From contig NZ_OX458329.1 of NCBI RefSeq assembly GCF_949769255.1, positions 2,046,001 to 2,110,000 of the forward strand: DNA of 64,000 nucleotides, in the 5' to 3' direction. Under the pieces are notes generated by a model, which saw only the letters and a list, made by a program, of their open reading frames with translations, had not been told where the DNA came from and did no database searches. The position numbers and the translations under genes were made by a program. This document shows, piece by piece, positions 63,693 through 64,000 of the stretch; the stretch's first letter is position 1; the number at the start of each line of letters is the position of its first letter. Origin of the DNA: Mobiluncus massiliensis. GTDB lineage: Bacteria; Actinomycetota; Actinomycetes; Actinomycetales; Actinomycetaceae.

Positions 63693-64000
63693 GTGAATCG
63701 CAGGAAAAAATTCGCGGCTTTCCTAGCTGCGGTGGCGGTGTCGATTTCGGGTTTAGGAGTGGCGCTGCCCGCGCAGGCCGCGCCACCCGTGTCGCGGATT
63801 TTTGGGGCGTCGCGCGTGGAAACCTCAGTAGAGATTGCGCGCCGGGCCTTCCCCTCCGGTGCGCCGGTTGCCTACGTGGCTTCGGCTCAATCCCTGGCTG
63901 ACGCTTTGGCGGCCGGTTCCCTCACGGATGGCCCGGTTCTGCTCACTGACTCGAGGGCTTTGGCTGCGCCGGTCGCGAATTATTTAGCCAGCTTGCGTCA
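63693..64000 (+). CDS. Cell-wall-binding-repeat-2 surface protein (5' part)
   Basis: The first 102 codons from GTG 63693 (AGGAG site). A signal peptide (MNRRKKFAAFLAAVAVSISG, cleaved near PAQAA) leads into a CWB2-type repeat: SRIFGASRVETSVEIARRAF, VAYVASAQSLADALAAGSL and GPVLLTDSRALAAPVA. Such repeats anchor exported proteins to the cell wall polymer; the effector part lies beyond the window. Repeat-rich DNA precedes it. Confidence 0.88.
   Translation, partial: MNRRKKFAAFLAAVAVSISGLGVALPAQAAPPVSRIFGASRVETSVEIARRAFPSGAPVAYVASAQSLADALAAGSLTDGPVLLTDSRALAAPVANYLASLR

Overview
The window looks like chromosome from a high-GC Gram-positive bacterium (Actinomycetota, probably the Actinomycetales/Actinomycetaceae group). 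The pointers are a WhiB4-type regulator, a compact actinobacterial tad/Flp locus with an Ssd-like protein, the gene order Crp - 52-aa protein - WhiB4 - PonA - metallophosphoesterase known from mycobacteria, many GTG starts, some apparently leaderless genes, and a cell-wall-binding-repeat surface protein. The genus is an inference; a Mobiluncus-like organism would fit.

Layout. 0-13.8 kb: haem biosynthesis in two blocks (hemH-hemA on the minus strand; hemE-hemY and then hemC-hemD-hemB-hemL-purB on the plus strand), separated by an AT-richer patch with two lipoproteins and a VapBC toxin-antitoxin pair. 13.9-18.2 kb: copper chaperone, a CopA-type ATPase with an unusual internal metal-binding domain, and an MFS exporter. 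18.4-23.4 kb (minus): tad pilus locus. 23.5-28.1 kb: two membrane proteins with long disordered N-termini (one apparently frameshifted at a C7 tract), a Crp/Fnr regulator, a 52-aa protein and WhiB4. 28.3-32.0 kb: class A PBP and metallophosphoesterase. 32.0-37.2 kb: an AT-richer segment bordered by two fragments of a related IS3-family element, carrying a membrane acyltransferase-like protein, a trypsin-like protease and a polytopic membrane protein. 37.3-43.3 kb: tRNA-Pro(CGG), a low-molecular-weight tyrosine phosphatase, a divergent SPFH/zinc-ribbon and DUF4428-like pair, a degenerate HemE paralogue and an Hsp20 gene behind a CIRCE operator.

43.4-57.8 kb is a [NiFe]-hydrogenase island: structural genes (Tat-exported small subunit, large subunit, cytochrome b), an endopeptidase, maturation genes hypA, B, C, D, E and F, plus a second HypA-like and a second HypC-like gene around a large-subunit-like protein that has lost part of the active-site motif. 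The cytochrome b subunit carries a roughly 200-residue N-terminal region that reads like the nucleotide-binding domain of a P-type ATPase; this fusion is the most unusual architecture in the window. Together these genes would build a membrane-bound uptake hydrogenase that passes electrons to the quinone pool, with haem for the cytochrome supplied by the pathway at the start of the window.

57.8-64.0 kb: the YchF GTPase, a roughly 1.1-kb gene-free region packed with palindromic and inverted repeats, ispH, xseA-xseB, a roughly 0.9-kb repeat-rich gap, and the start of a cell-wall-binding-repeat protein cut by the window end.
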